Source: Verrucomicrobiota bacterium (lineage in GTDB: Bacteria; Verrucomicrobiota; Lentisphaeria; JABSQK01; JAJFLO01). From it: a stretch of 64,000 bases of DNA. The translations under genes and the position numbers were made by a program. Below, piece after piece: positions 9,346 through 18,088 of the stretch. Positions within the stretch are counted from its first letter, which is position 1. Each line of letters opens with the position of its first letter. The notes under the pieces were generated by a model, which searched no databases, was not told the DNA's origin, and saw only the letters and a list, made by a program, of their open reading frames with translations. The stretch lies in contig JAJFLQ010000116.1 in the NCBI GenBank assembly GCA_021772615.1, positions 33,744 to 97,743 on the forward strand, read 5' to 3'.

Positions 9346-10995
9346 ATGCTCATGATCCCCATGACTCATCGACTGGCAGCCGTTACAGTACTGGTTGCGT
9401 TATCCTTCGCCTGCCAATTCAGCAGTGGCGAAGCCCCGGCATTGCCGCCTCTTGATCTCAAGGAAACCGACTTCCTCTCTACGAAATCGAGCGTATTCGT
9501 GAAACGTTTCAATTTCGAGGGAAATACCGCATTCACCGATTCCGAACTGCGATCGTTAACCTCTTCGTACACGGATCGGGAACTGTCCAGCGAAGATCTC
9601 GAAGACATCCGTCAGGAACTTACCTTACACTACGTAAATCACGGGTACATTAACTCCGGCGCCGTACTCCCTGATCAGCGAATCGACGAGGCTGCCGTCA
9701 CATACCGCATCGTCGAAGGCAGGCTCACCGATGTCATCATTCACGGAAACAAGCGTTTGCGCAGCAACTTCATACGCCGGCGCGCCGTATCAGATCGGTC
9801 ACTTCCGCTAAACATTCAAGAGTTACAACGCCGCCTGCAAGTATTGCGCCTGAACCCGAATATTAAGCGCGTAAATGCCGAGCTTAAGCCCGGTGCCCGC
9901 CCGGGTGAGAGTTACCTTGACGTGCGCATCGCAGAAGCAAATCCGCTGGTTCTGGCACTGGAAGTCAACAATTATCGCACACCCACCGTTGGCGGCGAGC
10001 GCTTGCTTCTGCATGCGGCACACCGCAACGTCAGCGGCTTTGGCGATACGGTCGCGCTGACGTACGGCATCACAAAAGATGATCTTGAAGAAATCGATCT
10101 CGCCGGCAACGACGATATCGACCTTTCTTATACAATGCCACTGCTGGCAAATGATACCACCCTCACGGTCGGCTACGGGCGCCACGATTTTACCATAATC
10201 GAGGAGCCGTTTGCGGATCTGAACATTGAAAGTCAGTCGGAAAATATCGCGGTTTCACTCGCGTACCCTGTATACCGCACCTACAATCGCGACCTCACTC
10301 TATCGCTAACGGGCGAGTGGCGCCAGAGTAAGACATTCCTGCTGAGCGATCCGTTCGGCTTCTCGCAAGTATCGGGCGACGGCCGGTCACGGGTCACGGT
10401 CATCCGCCTGGTGCAGAGTTGGACGCAACGCAGCATGACCAGCGTCGTTGCGATCCGGTCATCATTCAATTTCGGTGTAGACGCATTCAATGCCACGCGC
10501 GACGGAACGACGAGCCGCGACGCCAAGTACTTTTCCTGGCTGGGCCAGTTTCAACTCGTGAAACGCCTCGGCGATTCTGCGAACCAGGTCATTTTCCGCA
10601 ACAACATTCAGCTCACGGACGACAAACTATTGTCGTTGGAACAGTTCAGTGTCGGCGGACACGGCAGTGTCCGCGGCTACAGGGAAAACCAGATGGTTCG
10701 GGATCGCGGTGCCGTTGCTTCACTTGAATTCCGGATACCTGTTGTTTTCGATACACGCGGTCGTGAACAAGTGTCGCTGGCACCATTCGTCGACTACGGT
10801 TTTGCGTCGAACAATGGATCCGGCATCGAGCAATTTAACGAAATCTCCAGCGCAGGATTGGGCGTTTTATTCACGCCCAACGAACACGTCGACATGCGAC
10901 TCTACTGGGGCCATGCACTGACGGATGTCGACAACGATGATAATGACCTTCAAGACCACGGGATTCATTTCAGCCTTCGCTTCGACGCATTTTAG
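9346..10995 (+). CDS. TpsB-type outer-membrane secretion porin (ShlB/FhaC)
   Basis: The 549-residue protein has a signal peptide (hydrophobic run VTVLVALSFACQF, residues 12-24), a POTRA_2-type domain with VKRFNFEGNTAFTDSEL and a second POTRA with IIHGNKRLRSNFIRRRAV, then a long beta-barrel region with alternating aromatic and polar residues. The conserved GGHGSVRGYRENQM block near 440 contains the V-R-G-Y motif of the L6 loop found in Omp85/TpsB proteins. It should sit in the outer membrane and export one dedicated TpsA protein. No TpsA-like gene lies beside it in this window. ATGs at 9346 and 9361 are both possible starts. Confidence 0.9.
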   Translation: MLMIPMTHRLAAVTVLVALSFACQFSSGEAPALPPLDLKETDFLSTKSSVFVKRFNFEGNTAFTDSELRSLTSSYTDRELSSEDLEDIRQELTLHYVNHGYINSGAVLPDQRIDEAAVTYRIVEGRLTDVIIHGNKRLRSNFIRRRAVSDRSLPLNIQELQRRLQVLRLNPNIKRVNAELKPGARPGESYLDVRIAEANPLVLALEVNNYRTPTVGGERLLLHAAHRNVSGFGDTVALTYGITKDDLEEIDLAGNDDIDLSYTMPLLANDTTLTVGYGRHDFTIIEEPFADLNIESQSENIAVSLAYPVYRTYNRDLTLSLTGEWRQSKTFLLSDPFGFSQVSGDGRSRVTVIRLVQSWTQRSMTSVVAIRSSFNFGVDAFNATRDGTTSRDAKYFSWLGQFQLVKRLGDSANQVIFRNNIQLTDDKLLSLEQFSVGGHGSVRGYRENQMVRDRGAVASLEFRIPVVFDTRGREQVSLAPFVDYGFASNNGSGIEQFNEISSAGLGVLFTPNEHVDMRLYWGHALTDVDNDDNDLQDHGIHFSLRFDAF

Positions 10996-11037
10996 CCTTT
11001 TATCCGATCGCTGCACCTCCCGGCGTAATGAGTGCGA

Positions 11038-13887
11038 TCACAACGCCGACCAACGCGCCTCCGAGCCACGGAAGAACAAATACGTTCTTCCGCCTTCGAG
11101 CTCAAGATGGTGCCGTTCCGCAGCCGCCAGGCTCTGCCGTCGGAACACTTCGTATAATGGCTCCTCTCCCGGCAGGATGACCTCGCGAACGCCGTCATGA
11201 GGCAAAGTATGTATGGCGATGAATGAGTCGTTTATGAAACACTGATCGCTGGTTTCAAGGAAAACATGGCAACCACTGTTCTTCAGAACAGTTCGCAACA
11301 CTTCCGGATTCACAACCGGTGAACCGCTGTAGACCGACGTCCAATCCGAAAACTCCTTTACGGCAACTGCCGCGCCGTCCCCATCTGCATACGCAGCCAG
11401 TTCCGTTGCGGTCGCATCGTCTACGACAAACGTAGGAAACGTTTGAACGTTCCCGCAATAATACGGATCCCGGTATGCATACAGCCAACCGAGCGGCGAA
11501 GCATCGACTCTACGATTCAAAAATGTGCCCATTGCCGGTGTCGCCGTCAGCTGCATTCGCGACGATTTATTGATCATTTTTACCGTTATGCCCGATGCCC
11601 GGCTCACACCGCGCGCAGAGAGATAACGGTCAGACGTAAACCCCGTAGCCCACGAAAAAACCAACCAACGCGCGGCATCACGGCACCGGTCGATGGCGTC
11701 GAGACGTCGGCTGTCAAGGTAGTTGACGTGATGAAACACGATCGTTTTATATCGGTCCGGCTCGATATCATCGATCGACACCACGTCGAACGCCGCACCA
11801 AGCCGGTGCCATACCAGGCGGGGCAATGCGATGGTGTAAAAATAGGCGGATCCATTGTCGTCATCATAACCGCCGCGCCGATCCGGAGAGTACGCCAGCA
11901 CGCCGCGATTAGATCTGTCCCGTGCCGAGTGACGACCAGGCAGGAAATGGCTGAACGTATCCGGGTCAACAACAAACGCGCATTCCGGCGAGCGTCGCAT
12001 CCGCACCTTCCTCGATTTTCTTACGATTTCGGCGAACAGTTTCAGGTCCGCGCACGCGGCTCCATCTTGCCGATCGGAAACGTCGCCTGCAATCTGCAAC
12101 TGATGGTTGTTCAACAGGTTCGACACAAAGATGCGACGATGTATCGGCGCTATGTCAGCCGCATCACGAATGGCCTGTTGCAACAAATGATCGCGCGGGC
12201 TGAACGAAATATCATTCCGTACCAGCGGCAATTTATGATGTCGCCGCAGCAGATCGCCGATTACTTGCTCGACGCCGCTGCCGCCGGCGCCGTTACGGAG
12301 ATCCACATCGTCCAGCGGTATCTCGACGAAATCTACCCAGTCACTTTCCAGTATCATCCTGAGCGGCTCGCCGCCGCCGCGAAAATGGTCGTTCCAAAGC
12401 GGATGGAATTGATTAACAGGGCCGCCAACAACGCCGGCCAGAAGTCGACCGTGTCCGGCTTCCTTCACCAGCCCCGCCAGGTCGACAAGTGTTTGCGACC
12501 AGCTTTCGTAGTAAAAGAGACGGCTGTCCGCGGCCTGTCTTCGAATCAGTGGATGGGCGAAGCCGCCGATGGTGCCGGCTCCCCATCCCGACGGTGGCAG
12601 CGGCACGGCCGCAGCGAAATCAACAGCTTCATCGCGCCACGCGCTCCGGAGCCGCTGCACACTGCCGTAACGGGCTTCAAGCCAGCGACGAAACGACTGC
12701 GCGTAGTACGTGCTCTGCTCACGGCCGGGGTATGGCCGGCGATTGTGTCCGATGCCCGCTACAACCGCGCAGCCGACAATGCGATCTGCGTAATCCTGCT
12801 GTCGGCAGAAGGCAAGGGCATATCGTACGCAACGGCGACGATAATCCTTCCAACGAGGATCCGAATCGGATATGTTCGCGACAGTATCGTCGACGCTGCT
12901 CTTCCCTCGAGCCTTCGCAGCGCCCGGCGTTGCAAAGGCTGATAAATCAGCCTCTGCCGGGTCTTCCGCGAGGCTCGATGCCCACCACGAGGGCGGTTGC
13001 CCCAGCAACACATCCAGAATGATGTAATTATTCTTCTCGCCAACGGCGGCACGCACGGTATCCCGAAGGCCGTGGAAGTCGATGTAATCAGGATAACGCC
13101 ACAGCGATCGTCCGGCAAAGTCCCCGCTGTCAACGCCAAAATTGAGAGGTACACGTACCACCCCCACGCCGCAATCCGGATAGTCAGCCGTTGCCAACGC
13201 TCTCGCGTCGAACACAAGACCGTCGATAACGTTGTCACCTACAGCGATTGCAGCAGAGCCATTCTCCGACCACATGATTCGCGCCTCGGCATCCGGCGGC
13301 GTCTCAAGCACGCGTGTGGTCTCAGAATCTGCCGGAAGATTGCCTGAAAATGTTACCTGTAGGTCGGTTACGAGGAAAAATCCGACTCCTTCTGCCGCAA
13401 GTTCGATGTCAACATAAAAGCCGTCTATTGTCCATTCGGCGGCGGTCATATCCAGTGGCACGGAGCCGAAAGCGTGATCTCGAGTGCCCGCAGCGGAATA
13501 GACCGGAATGGTCTTGCTTGCATTGTCGCCATCGTTGGCGTCAACGTTTTTGGACAGCAATGAAAGAGAAAGATTTGCTTTACCATGGACTGGGTCAATA
13601 TTATCCGATCCAATATCGAACTTTATGTCACAGGCCGAGAAGACCGTTGAGTGCACAGGGATGAACCATCTGGCACGCGCACCGGCGGCGCCCGATATTT
13701 CAAATCGTCGTTCGCCATTCTGATAATGTTCTAACATCGCAGTGTGAGGCGGCGCCGGATTCACCTCCTGCTTGAGAACAGTTCCTGCATCTGTAATATC
13801 GAACAAGATATTTTCCCCGAATGCAAGCGTAGATATGGCGTACACGAATGCGCTGGCAAGGGTTAGTTGAATTCTCAATGGTGCCAA
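11038..13887 (-). CDS. Secreted GH42-like glycoside hydrolase
   Basis: The 949-residue protein starts with a TTG codon, with GGA eight bases upstream, and a signal peptide of about 23 residues. An N-terminal beta-rich region (to about 200) looks like a carbohydrate-binding or accessory domain. The middle region has features of beta-galactosidase-like GH42 TIM barrels: YYAQSFRRWLEARYGSVQRL followed by an Asn/Glu-poor SAWRDEAVDF segment, and GVVGGPVNQFHPLWND. The C-terminal third contains a beta-galactosidase-trimerisation-like segment, AFDVVSIDDIEPDRYKTIVF. The catalytic Glu pair cannot be placed with certainty. It is convergent with the TpsB gene and divergent from the FHA gene. The GH42-like assignment is moderate. 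Confidence 0.6.
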   Translation of the reverse strand: MAPLRIQLTLASAFVYAISTLAFGENILFDITDAGTVLKQEVNPAPPHTAMLEHYQNGERRFEISGAAGARARWFIPVHSTVFSACDIKFDIGSDNIDPVHGKANLSLSLLSKNVDANDGDNASKTIPVYSAAGTRDHAFGSVPLDMTAAEWTIDGFYVDIELAAEGVGFFLVTDLQVTFSGNLPADSETTRVLETPPDAEARIMWSENGSAAIAVGDNVIDGLVFDARALATADYPDCGVGVVRVPLNFGVDSGDFAGRSLWRYPDYIDFHGLRDTVRAAVGEKNNYIILDVLLGQPPSWWASSLAEDPAEADLSAFATPGAAKARGKSSVDDTVANISDSDPRWKDYRRRCVRYALAFCRQQDYADRIVGCAVVAGIGHNRRPYPGREQSTYYAQSFRRWLEARYGSVQRLRSAWRDEAVDFAAAVPLPPSGWGAGTIGGFAHPLIRRQAADSRLFYYESWSQTLVDLAGLVKEAGHGRLLAGVVGGPVNQFHPLWNDHFRGGGEPLRMILESDWVDFVEIPLDDVDLRNGAGGSGVEQVIGDLLRRHHKLPLVRNDISFSPRDHLLQQAIRDAADIAPIHRRIFVSNLLNNHQLQIAGDVSDRQDGAACADLKLFAEIVRKSRKVRMRRSPECAFVVDPDTFSHFLPGRHSARDRSNRGVLAYSPDRRGGYDDDNGSAYFYTIALPRLVWHRLGAAFDVVSIDDIEPDRYKTIVFHHVNYLDSRRLDAIDRCRDAARWLVFSWATGFTSDRYLSARGVSRASGITVKMINKSSRMQLTATPAMGTFLNRRVDASPLGWLYAYRDPYYCGNVQTFPTFVVDDATATELAAYADGDGAAVAVKEFSDWTSVYSGSPVVNPEVLRTVLKNSGCHVFLETSDQCFINDSFIAIHTLPHDGVREVILPGEEPLYEVFRRQSLAAAERHHLELEGGRTYLFFRGSEARWSAL

Positions 13888-13924
13888 GTTATTGTTCCAG
13901 ACTCTAATTGTGGTTAATAATTGT

Positions 13925-13953
13925 TTGACCGAGAAATCAATATATAGTATATT
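13925..13953 (+). promoter_or_regulatory. Sigma-70-like promoter for the FHA gene
   Basis: A -35 hexamer TTGACC (13925-13930) and a -10 hexamer TATATT (13948-13953) are spaced by exactly 17 bases in a very AT-rich intergenic stretch. The predicted transcription start lies about 13960, one to two bases before the ATG at 13962, so the transcript would be leaderless. No Shine-Dalgarno is seen. Promoter strength and start are inferred from sequence only. Confidence 0.6.
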
Positions 13954-13961
13954 TATTAATC

Positions 13962-14444
13962 ATGAATGATAATGATGAAAATCTGGGGCAAAACACTATA
14001 GTACACGGTTATAAGAGTCGTCAAAACCGTCAAATTCGTGAGAACACCAAATTGGAACCACCCCCGCCACCTGAAGATGATTTGAAAAATACAATGCCAT
14101 TGTCCAGAAAGGCATTGGTAGACAACCTTCAGGTCAAGAAAAAGGCGTATTTGGAGATCCACGGTATTGAAGATGAGCCGATCGGAGTAGAGCTCGGCCG
14201 CAGTGACTGCATCATTGGTCGCACCTCCGACAACGACCTGCAGGTTCCTCTCGACGACGTATCCCGTCAGCATGCACGCATCTTCTGCCGTAAGGAAGAG
14301 TATTACATCGAAGACCTGGGCAGTACCAACGGAACCTTCGTGAACGGGATCAGCGTGGTAAAATGTGTGTTGCGCAACAATGACCAGATCGAAATCGGCG
14401 ACGCCAAGATCATCTTCGTCGAAGTTGAGACTCGTTCCGGCTGA
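13962..14444 (+). CDS. FHA-domain protein
   Basis: This 160-residue protein has a polar, Pro-rich N-terminal tail (residues 1-55) and one forkhead-associated domain at about 60-155. The phosphothreonine-binding signatures are all present: CIIGRTSDNDLQVPLDDVSR, then SRQHARI, and DLGSTNGTFVNG. FHA domains bind phosphothreonine peptides, usually targets of Hanks-type Ser/Thr kinases or scaffold partners of secretion systems. No kinase or secretion gene is adjacent. It is preceded by a good promoter but no ribosome binding site, and the two-base gap to the convergent metallophosphoesterase end is very tight. Local DNA upstream is much more AT-rich than the surroundings. Confidence 0.9.
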   Translation: MNDNDENLGQNTIVHGYKSRQNRQIRENTKLEPPPPPEDDLKNTMPLSRKALVDNLQVKKKAYLEIHGIEDEPIGVELGRSDCIIGRTSDNDLQVPLDDVSRQHARIFCRKEEYYIEDLGSTNGTFVNGISVVKCVLRNNDQIEIGDAKIIFVEVETRSG

Positions 14445-14445
14445 C

Positions 14446-15210
14446 TCACAACACTCTCACGACCTCGCTACGCCACCCCGCGCCCTCCAGAATCATCACC
14501 CGATAGCCCGCCGCCAGATCATCGTACTCCGCTTTGTCCTGTTTGGGCCGAAATTGAAAAGCCGTTGACGGCGTGCCCAAAACAGCTATATTTCCGATAT
14601 TGCCTTCGAATTCTTGGTGAATATGGCCATTGCAGATCAGCTTTATCGCGGCCGGACGCTTCTGCAGGTAATCGAATAGCGCACCACGTTCTGTCAGTCC
14701 TATGGCATCCATCCACGGACTTCCGATATCGATCGGATGATGATGGAGAAACAGAAGTGCGTTTTCGGAACAAGCAGTATCCAGCTGGGCCGACAACCAC
14801 GTCACCTGATCGGCTTCAATTCGACCGTAAACCGATCCGTCAACACGAGAATCCAAGCCCAAAATCTGCCACGCACCGAGCGTCGAACAGAAGCAAATAT
14901 GCGAGCCATTACTCTGTATGATCTCCGGAAAAACCTCGTGCATGGCCTCCCGGTTGTCGTGGTTGCCGGGTATCAGGCGACATTGCTGCAAATGATCCGC
15001 AAGCAACTCTCGAAGCACCTTGTAGGTCTCGAGCTTTTCATCCTGTGCAAGATCGCCGGAGATTACAACAATATCACCGTCTGTCAACTGAGCGGCAACG
15101 GCATTCCAGATCCTCACGAACCCTTCATACGGTCGTACGCCGCAAAACTCGGTTTCGGCATCGACGAATAAATGCGCATCTGTTAATTGAAACACACGGT
15201 TTGCCATCAT
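14446..15210 (-). CDS. Calcineurin-like metallophosphoesterase (CpdA/Icc-like)
   Basis: The protein, about 254 residues, has the five metallophosphoesterase metal motifs in order: QLTDAHLF (D-x-H), VVISGDLAQDE (GD), LIPGNHDNRE (GNHD), FLHHHPIDIG (H) and LICNGHIHQEFEG (GHxH). This order and length match the CpdA/Icc subgroup of class III phosphodiesterases, which hydrolyse 3',5'-cyclic nucleotides or related phosphodiesters using Fe/Mn. Adjacent ATGs at 15210 and 15207 follow a GAG; the longest frame begins at 15225. It is divergent from the DUF3568-like gene. Substrate identity (cAMP versus other) cannot be settled here. Confidence 0.85.
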   Translation of the reverse strand: MMANRVFQLTDAHLFVDAETEFCGVRPYEGFVRIWNAVAAQLTDGDIVVISGDLAQDEKLETYKVLRELLADHLQQCRLIPGNHDNREAMHEVFPEIIQSNGSHICFCSTLGAWQILGLDSRVDGSVYGRIEADQVTWLSAQLDTACSENALLFLHHHPIDIGSPWMDAIGLTERGALFDYLQKRPAAIKLICNGHIHQEFEGNIGNIAVLGTPSTAFQFRPKQDKAEYDDLAAGYRVMILEGAGWRSEVVRVL

Positions 15211-15249
15211 ATCGTAACTCAACATTCAACTTCAATTATAGGCCGGAAT

Positions 15250-15654
15250 ATGCCCTCGCGACGCTCAAAAATTTTCCGTATCATGCTGCTCTCAACGTCA
15301 CTTCTATCACTGAACGGATGCGTCTGGCTCCTGGCGGGCGCGGCGGGCGGCGCAAGCGCCTACGGCTATGTTCGCGGTGCTTATACGTCTGCAGAGGATG
15401 CGACAATAAACGAAACCTGGAATGCTACAGTGAATGCACTGAAAGAATTGAAAATTCCGATTCAGTCGAAGAACAAAGATGGTCTGATTGCCGTTGTCAA
15501 CGCTGTCACAGCCGACGACAAGAACGTCAAAATAACGTTATCACGCGTATCGTCAGATACCACTTCGATCAAAATCCGAATCGGAGTATTCGGCGACAAA
15601 ATGCGTACAAGGCAGTTGCTCGATACAATCAGAGAGCATCTTGGCGTCGAATAA
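15250..15654 (+). CDS. DUF3568-like lipoprotein
   Basis: From the ATG at 15250 the protein is 134 residues, with a basic start (MPSRRSKIFRIM), a hydrophobic core and a lipobox LSLNGC, so it is probably lipid-anchored in the envelope. The mature part resembles the DUF3568 family: GAAGGASAYGYVRGAYTSA followed by a small alpha/beta domain with NALKELKIPIQSKNKDG. The function of that family is not known to me. A longer in-frame start at 15187 would overlap the divergent metallophosphoesterase and lacks the signal context. The gene is followed by a 9-bp hairpin shared with menB, which converges on it. Confidence 0.7.
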   Translation: MPSRRSKIFRIMLLSTSLLSLNGCVWLLAGAAGGASAYGYVRGAYTSAEDATINETWNATVNALKELKIPIQSKNKDGLIAVVNAVTADDKNVKITLSRVSSDTTSIKIRIGVFGDKMRTRQLLDTIREHLGVE

Positions 15655-15667
15655 GGAACGGGTAATA

Positions 15668-15694
15668 GCAAACGCTTGCCGCAGCAGCGTTTGC
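15668..15694. terminator. Hairpin between convergent genes
   Basis: GCAAACGCT (15668-15676) and AGCGTTTGC (15686-15694) pair perfectly over 9 bp with a 9-base loop. It lies between the ends of the DUF3568-like gene and menB, 13-15 bases from each stop, so it could end both transcripts. There is no T-run on either side, so a Rho-independent terminator is not certain. Confidence 0.4.
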
Positions 15695-15708
15695 ACAAAT
15701 CAATCCGA

Positions 15709-16527
15709 CTACGGCCGGCGCGGGAATTTCGTGAAATCCGGACGCCGTTTCTCGACGAATGCATTTCGTCCCTCCTGCGCCTCCTCGCTCATGTAAAACA
15801 GTAGTGTCGCGTTTCCTGCAAGTTCCTGCAGACCGGCCTGACCGTCGCAGTCCGCATTCAGAGCGGCCTTTAAGCATCGAATCGCGAGTGGCGACCGAGC
15901 CAGAATCTCGCGGCACCACGTGACTGTTTCAGCTTCCAGCTCATCGTACGGAACCACGGTGTTCACAAGCCCCATATCGAGCGCCTCCTGCGCCGAATAC
16001 TGACGACACAGAAACCAGATTTCCCGCGCCTTTTTCTGTCCGACAATCCGAGCCATATAACTCGCACCGTAGCCGCCGTCGAACGACCCAACCTTCGGGC
16101 CCGTCTGCCCAAAAACCGCGTTATCTGCGGCCACGGTAAGGTCGCATACCATATGCAATACGTGTCCGCCGCCCACAGCATATCCCGCTACCATCGCAAT
16201 GATCGGCTTTGGACACGTACGGATCTGTCGTTGGAAGTCCAGCACATTCAGGCGTTCGACACCTGCTGTATCGTTGTACCCGGCGTCGCCGCGAATCTTT
16301 TGATCGCCGCCCGAACAAAATGCCTTTTCGCCTTTTCCGGTAAGGATAATCACGCCGATCTCGCGGTCGTTTCGGGCATCTTCAAGTGCGGTCGACATCT
16401 CAACAACGGTCAACGGCCGGAACGCGTTCCGAACCTCCGGTCGATTAATGGTTATCTTCGCAATCCCTTCAGCCTTATCATATTCAATGTCGCTGTATGT
16501 CCCTGCTTCAATCCATTGTGTACTCAT
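15709..16527 (-). CDS. menB: 1,4-dihydroxy-2-naphthoyl-CoA synthase
   Basis: This 272-residue crotonase-fold enzyme closes the ring of o-succinylbenzoyl-CoA to DHNA-CoA in menaquinone synthesis. MenB-specific sequence is clear: CSGGDQKIRGDAGY after AFCSGG, the oxyanion-hole region GYAVGGGHVLHMVCDLT, FGQTGPKVGSFDGGYGASYM with the catalytic Asp, and EGRNAFVEKRRPDF at the end. Length is normal. GGAGGAATTCA directly before the ATG gives an excellent ribosome binding site. No other men gene is visible nearby, so the pathway is presumably scattered. Its presence implies menaquinone-based respiration. Transcribed in the same direction as tsaD, 90 bases downstream of its stop. Confidence 0.95.
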   Translation of the reverse strand: MSTQWIEAGTYSDIEYDKAEGIAKITINRPEVRNAFRPLTVVEMSTALEDARNDREIGVIILTGKGEKAFCSGGDQKIRGDAGYNDTAGVERLNVLDFQRQIRTCPKPIIAMVAGYAVGGGHVLHMVCDLTVAADNAVFGQTGPKVGSFDGGYGASYMARIVGQKKAREIWFLCRQYSAQEALDMGLVNTVVPYDELEAETVTWCREILARSPLAIRCLKAALNADCDGQAGLQELAGNATLLFYMSEEAQEGRNAFVEKRRPDFTKFPRRP

Positions 16528-16617
16528 TGAATTCCTCCACTTTGTCTGGCTGGTCCCGCTTCACGTCCACTGCCCCGGGTCCCCGATTATTGAACGGGCC
16601 GAATACGACCATTGAAC

Positions 16618-17736
16618 CTACCTGGTCCCGGCAAACACTGGTATGCTGTCGATGCACATCAACCGCGCGCCGGCGTCCAGGCTAAAGTCATCCACCTCAC
16701 TGTTGCATACGTAATAATAGGCAAGGCCTCCTATCATTGCACCATTGTCGGTACAATACTCCGGACGGGCGACGATAAAATCACGGCCGGAGTGTTCGAC
16801 TGCAGCGGCCATTTTATGCCGGAGTCGTGAGTTACAGGCCACACCGCCGCACACCACGACTGTGGCGGCATCATAATCTGCGGCCGCGAGCAGCGTCTTC
16901 TGCACCAGTGCATCAACAACGGCTTCCTGGTAGCTGGCAACAACGTCCAGTAAGGCGTCGTCAAAGTCAGGCGGTGCTCCCCCCGAGAAAGCAGCCGTGG
17001 CGTTGGGTGGTTCAATGTAACCGTGTTTCTTCAGATAATAAAGAAGTGACGTTTTCACGCCGCTGAAGCTGAAATTCAATCGGTTGGCGCCCCCATTCTT
17101 GCTGTCCTTACGCACAGCGAGGCCGATCGGAAACGCGACCGCCCCCGGGTCACCTTGTTGCGACAATTTATCGATCACCGGCCCCCCGGGATAACTCAGG
17201 TGCAGGATTTTCGCAGCCTTGTCGAATGCCTCGCCCGCAGCATCATCCAGAGTCGTACCGACAATCCTGCAGTCGCCTTCTCCGCGCAGCAGTGCAAGCG
17301 CGGTGTGACCGCCGGAAACGACAAGTGCGATGACCGGAAAGGTTGCCGCATCGAGCAGACGCGCGGGCCGGTCGATGAACGCACCGAAGATGTGCGCGAG
17401 AAAATGGTTGACCCCAACAACGGGAATGCCCCTGGCAGCGGCAATGCCTTTGGCATACGACACGCCGACCAGCAATGCGGGAATGAGCCCGGGACAGTTT
17501 GTAACGCCCACCGCGTCGAGGTCGGCAATGCCGGCGCCCGCTTCGCGAAATGCCAGATTCACAACCGGGTCGATTGCCTTCAGGTGTTCGCGGGCGGCCA
17601 GTTCTGGTACCACACCACCGTACTGGGCGTGTTTTGCAATCTGCGACGAAATCACATTCGCACGGACGCTGTGACCATCCTCCACAAGCGCCACCGCGGT
17701 TTCATCGCAACTGGTTTCGATGCCGAGTACGAGCAT
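16618..17736 (-). CDS. tsaD: tRNA t6A37 threonylcarbamoyltransferase TsaD
   Basis: The protein (372 residues from the second Met at 17736) transfers threonylcarbamoyl from TC-AMP to A37 of ANN-decoding tRNAs, with TsaB and TsaE. It opens with LVLGIETSCDETAVALVEDG, has GGVVPELAAREHLKAI, the iron-binding pair of histidines in VNHFLAHIFGAF, and ALVVSGGHTALALLRG. NGAMIGGLAYYY near the end is also diagnostic. The length is slightly above the E. coli protein. Universal and essential in most bacteria. The gap upstream contains a large palindromic repeat. Confidence 0.96.
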   Translation of the reverse strand: MLVLGIETSCDETAVALVEDGHSVRANVISSQIAKHAQYGGVVPELAAREHLKAIDPVVNLAFREAGAGIADLDAVGVTNCPGLIPALLVGVSYAKGIAAARGIPVVGVNHFLAHIFGAFIDRPARLLDAATFPVIALVVSGGHTALALLRGEGDCRIVGTTLDDAAGEAFDKAAKILHLSYPGGPVIDKLSQQGDPGAVAFPIGLAVRKDSKNGGANRLNFSFSGVKTSLLYYLKKHGYIEPPNATAAFSGGAPPDFDDALLDVVASYQEAVVDALVQKTLLAAADYDAATVVVCGGVACNSRLRHKMAAAVEHSGRDFIVARPEYCTDNGAMIGGLAYYYVCNSEVDDFSLDAGARLMCIDSIPVFAGTR

Positions 17737-17850
17737 AGGCAATTGTCAACAACGGTTCAAAAAGGTCAGTAGCATAGATCGCCGCCGCGCGGGATCCCTG
17801 CGTCCGAAACGGTCTTACTCCGACATGAAAGACATGGACGCACGACCGAC

Positions 17851-17930
17851 GTTGGAGTTCACAGCTTTAGATGTGGCATTTCCAGCACCACGCCGCCGCA
17901 ACGAACACATCTAAAGCTGTGAACACCAAC
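17851..17930. repeat. Large imperfect palindrome, dispersed intergenic repeat
   Basis: A 25-base left arm (17851-17875) pairs with a 25-base right arm (17906-17930) with a single mismatch, around a 30-base loop. It starts GTTGGAGTTCACAGC and ends GCTGTGAACACCAAC. It lies in the tsaD-ctpA gap. Shortened or diverged relatives are seen at 27891-27908, 29195-29258 and 32561-32589, always between genes. It could act as a strong RNA hairpin or be a non-autonomous mobile-like repeat. Confidence 0.75.
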
Positions 17931-17965
17931 CAACGGCTTATATAACGCCGTTGAAGGGAATGTCC

Positions 17966-18028
17966 AAGCTGCCTTGTTGCCGCGAATTCAGGGTTTCAGG
18001 AACGTTTTCGAACAGCCTCTGGATAACT
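17966..18028. repeat. 63-bp repeat, copy A
   Basis: Aligned by eye with 19816-19878, this stretch matches at 47 of 63 positions without gaps. It shares AAGCT, CCTTG and GAACAG blocks and lies 36 bases past the 17851 palindrome. The two copies flank ctpA on both sides in the same orientation. Confidence 0.6.
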
Positions 18029-18088
18029 GGTGGTTAATGTTTGTATCGACGCGGCACGAATAGCAAAGGTGCCATATTTCAGCCCCCG

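Noticed and set aside
11443..12942. Long plus-strand open frame (499 codons) opposite the GH42-like gene
   Set aside because: Antisense shadow. The minus-strand protein has a signal peptide and coherent domain features, while this frame shows no motif or ribosome binding site.
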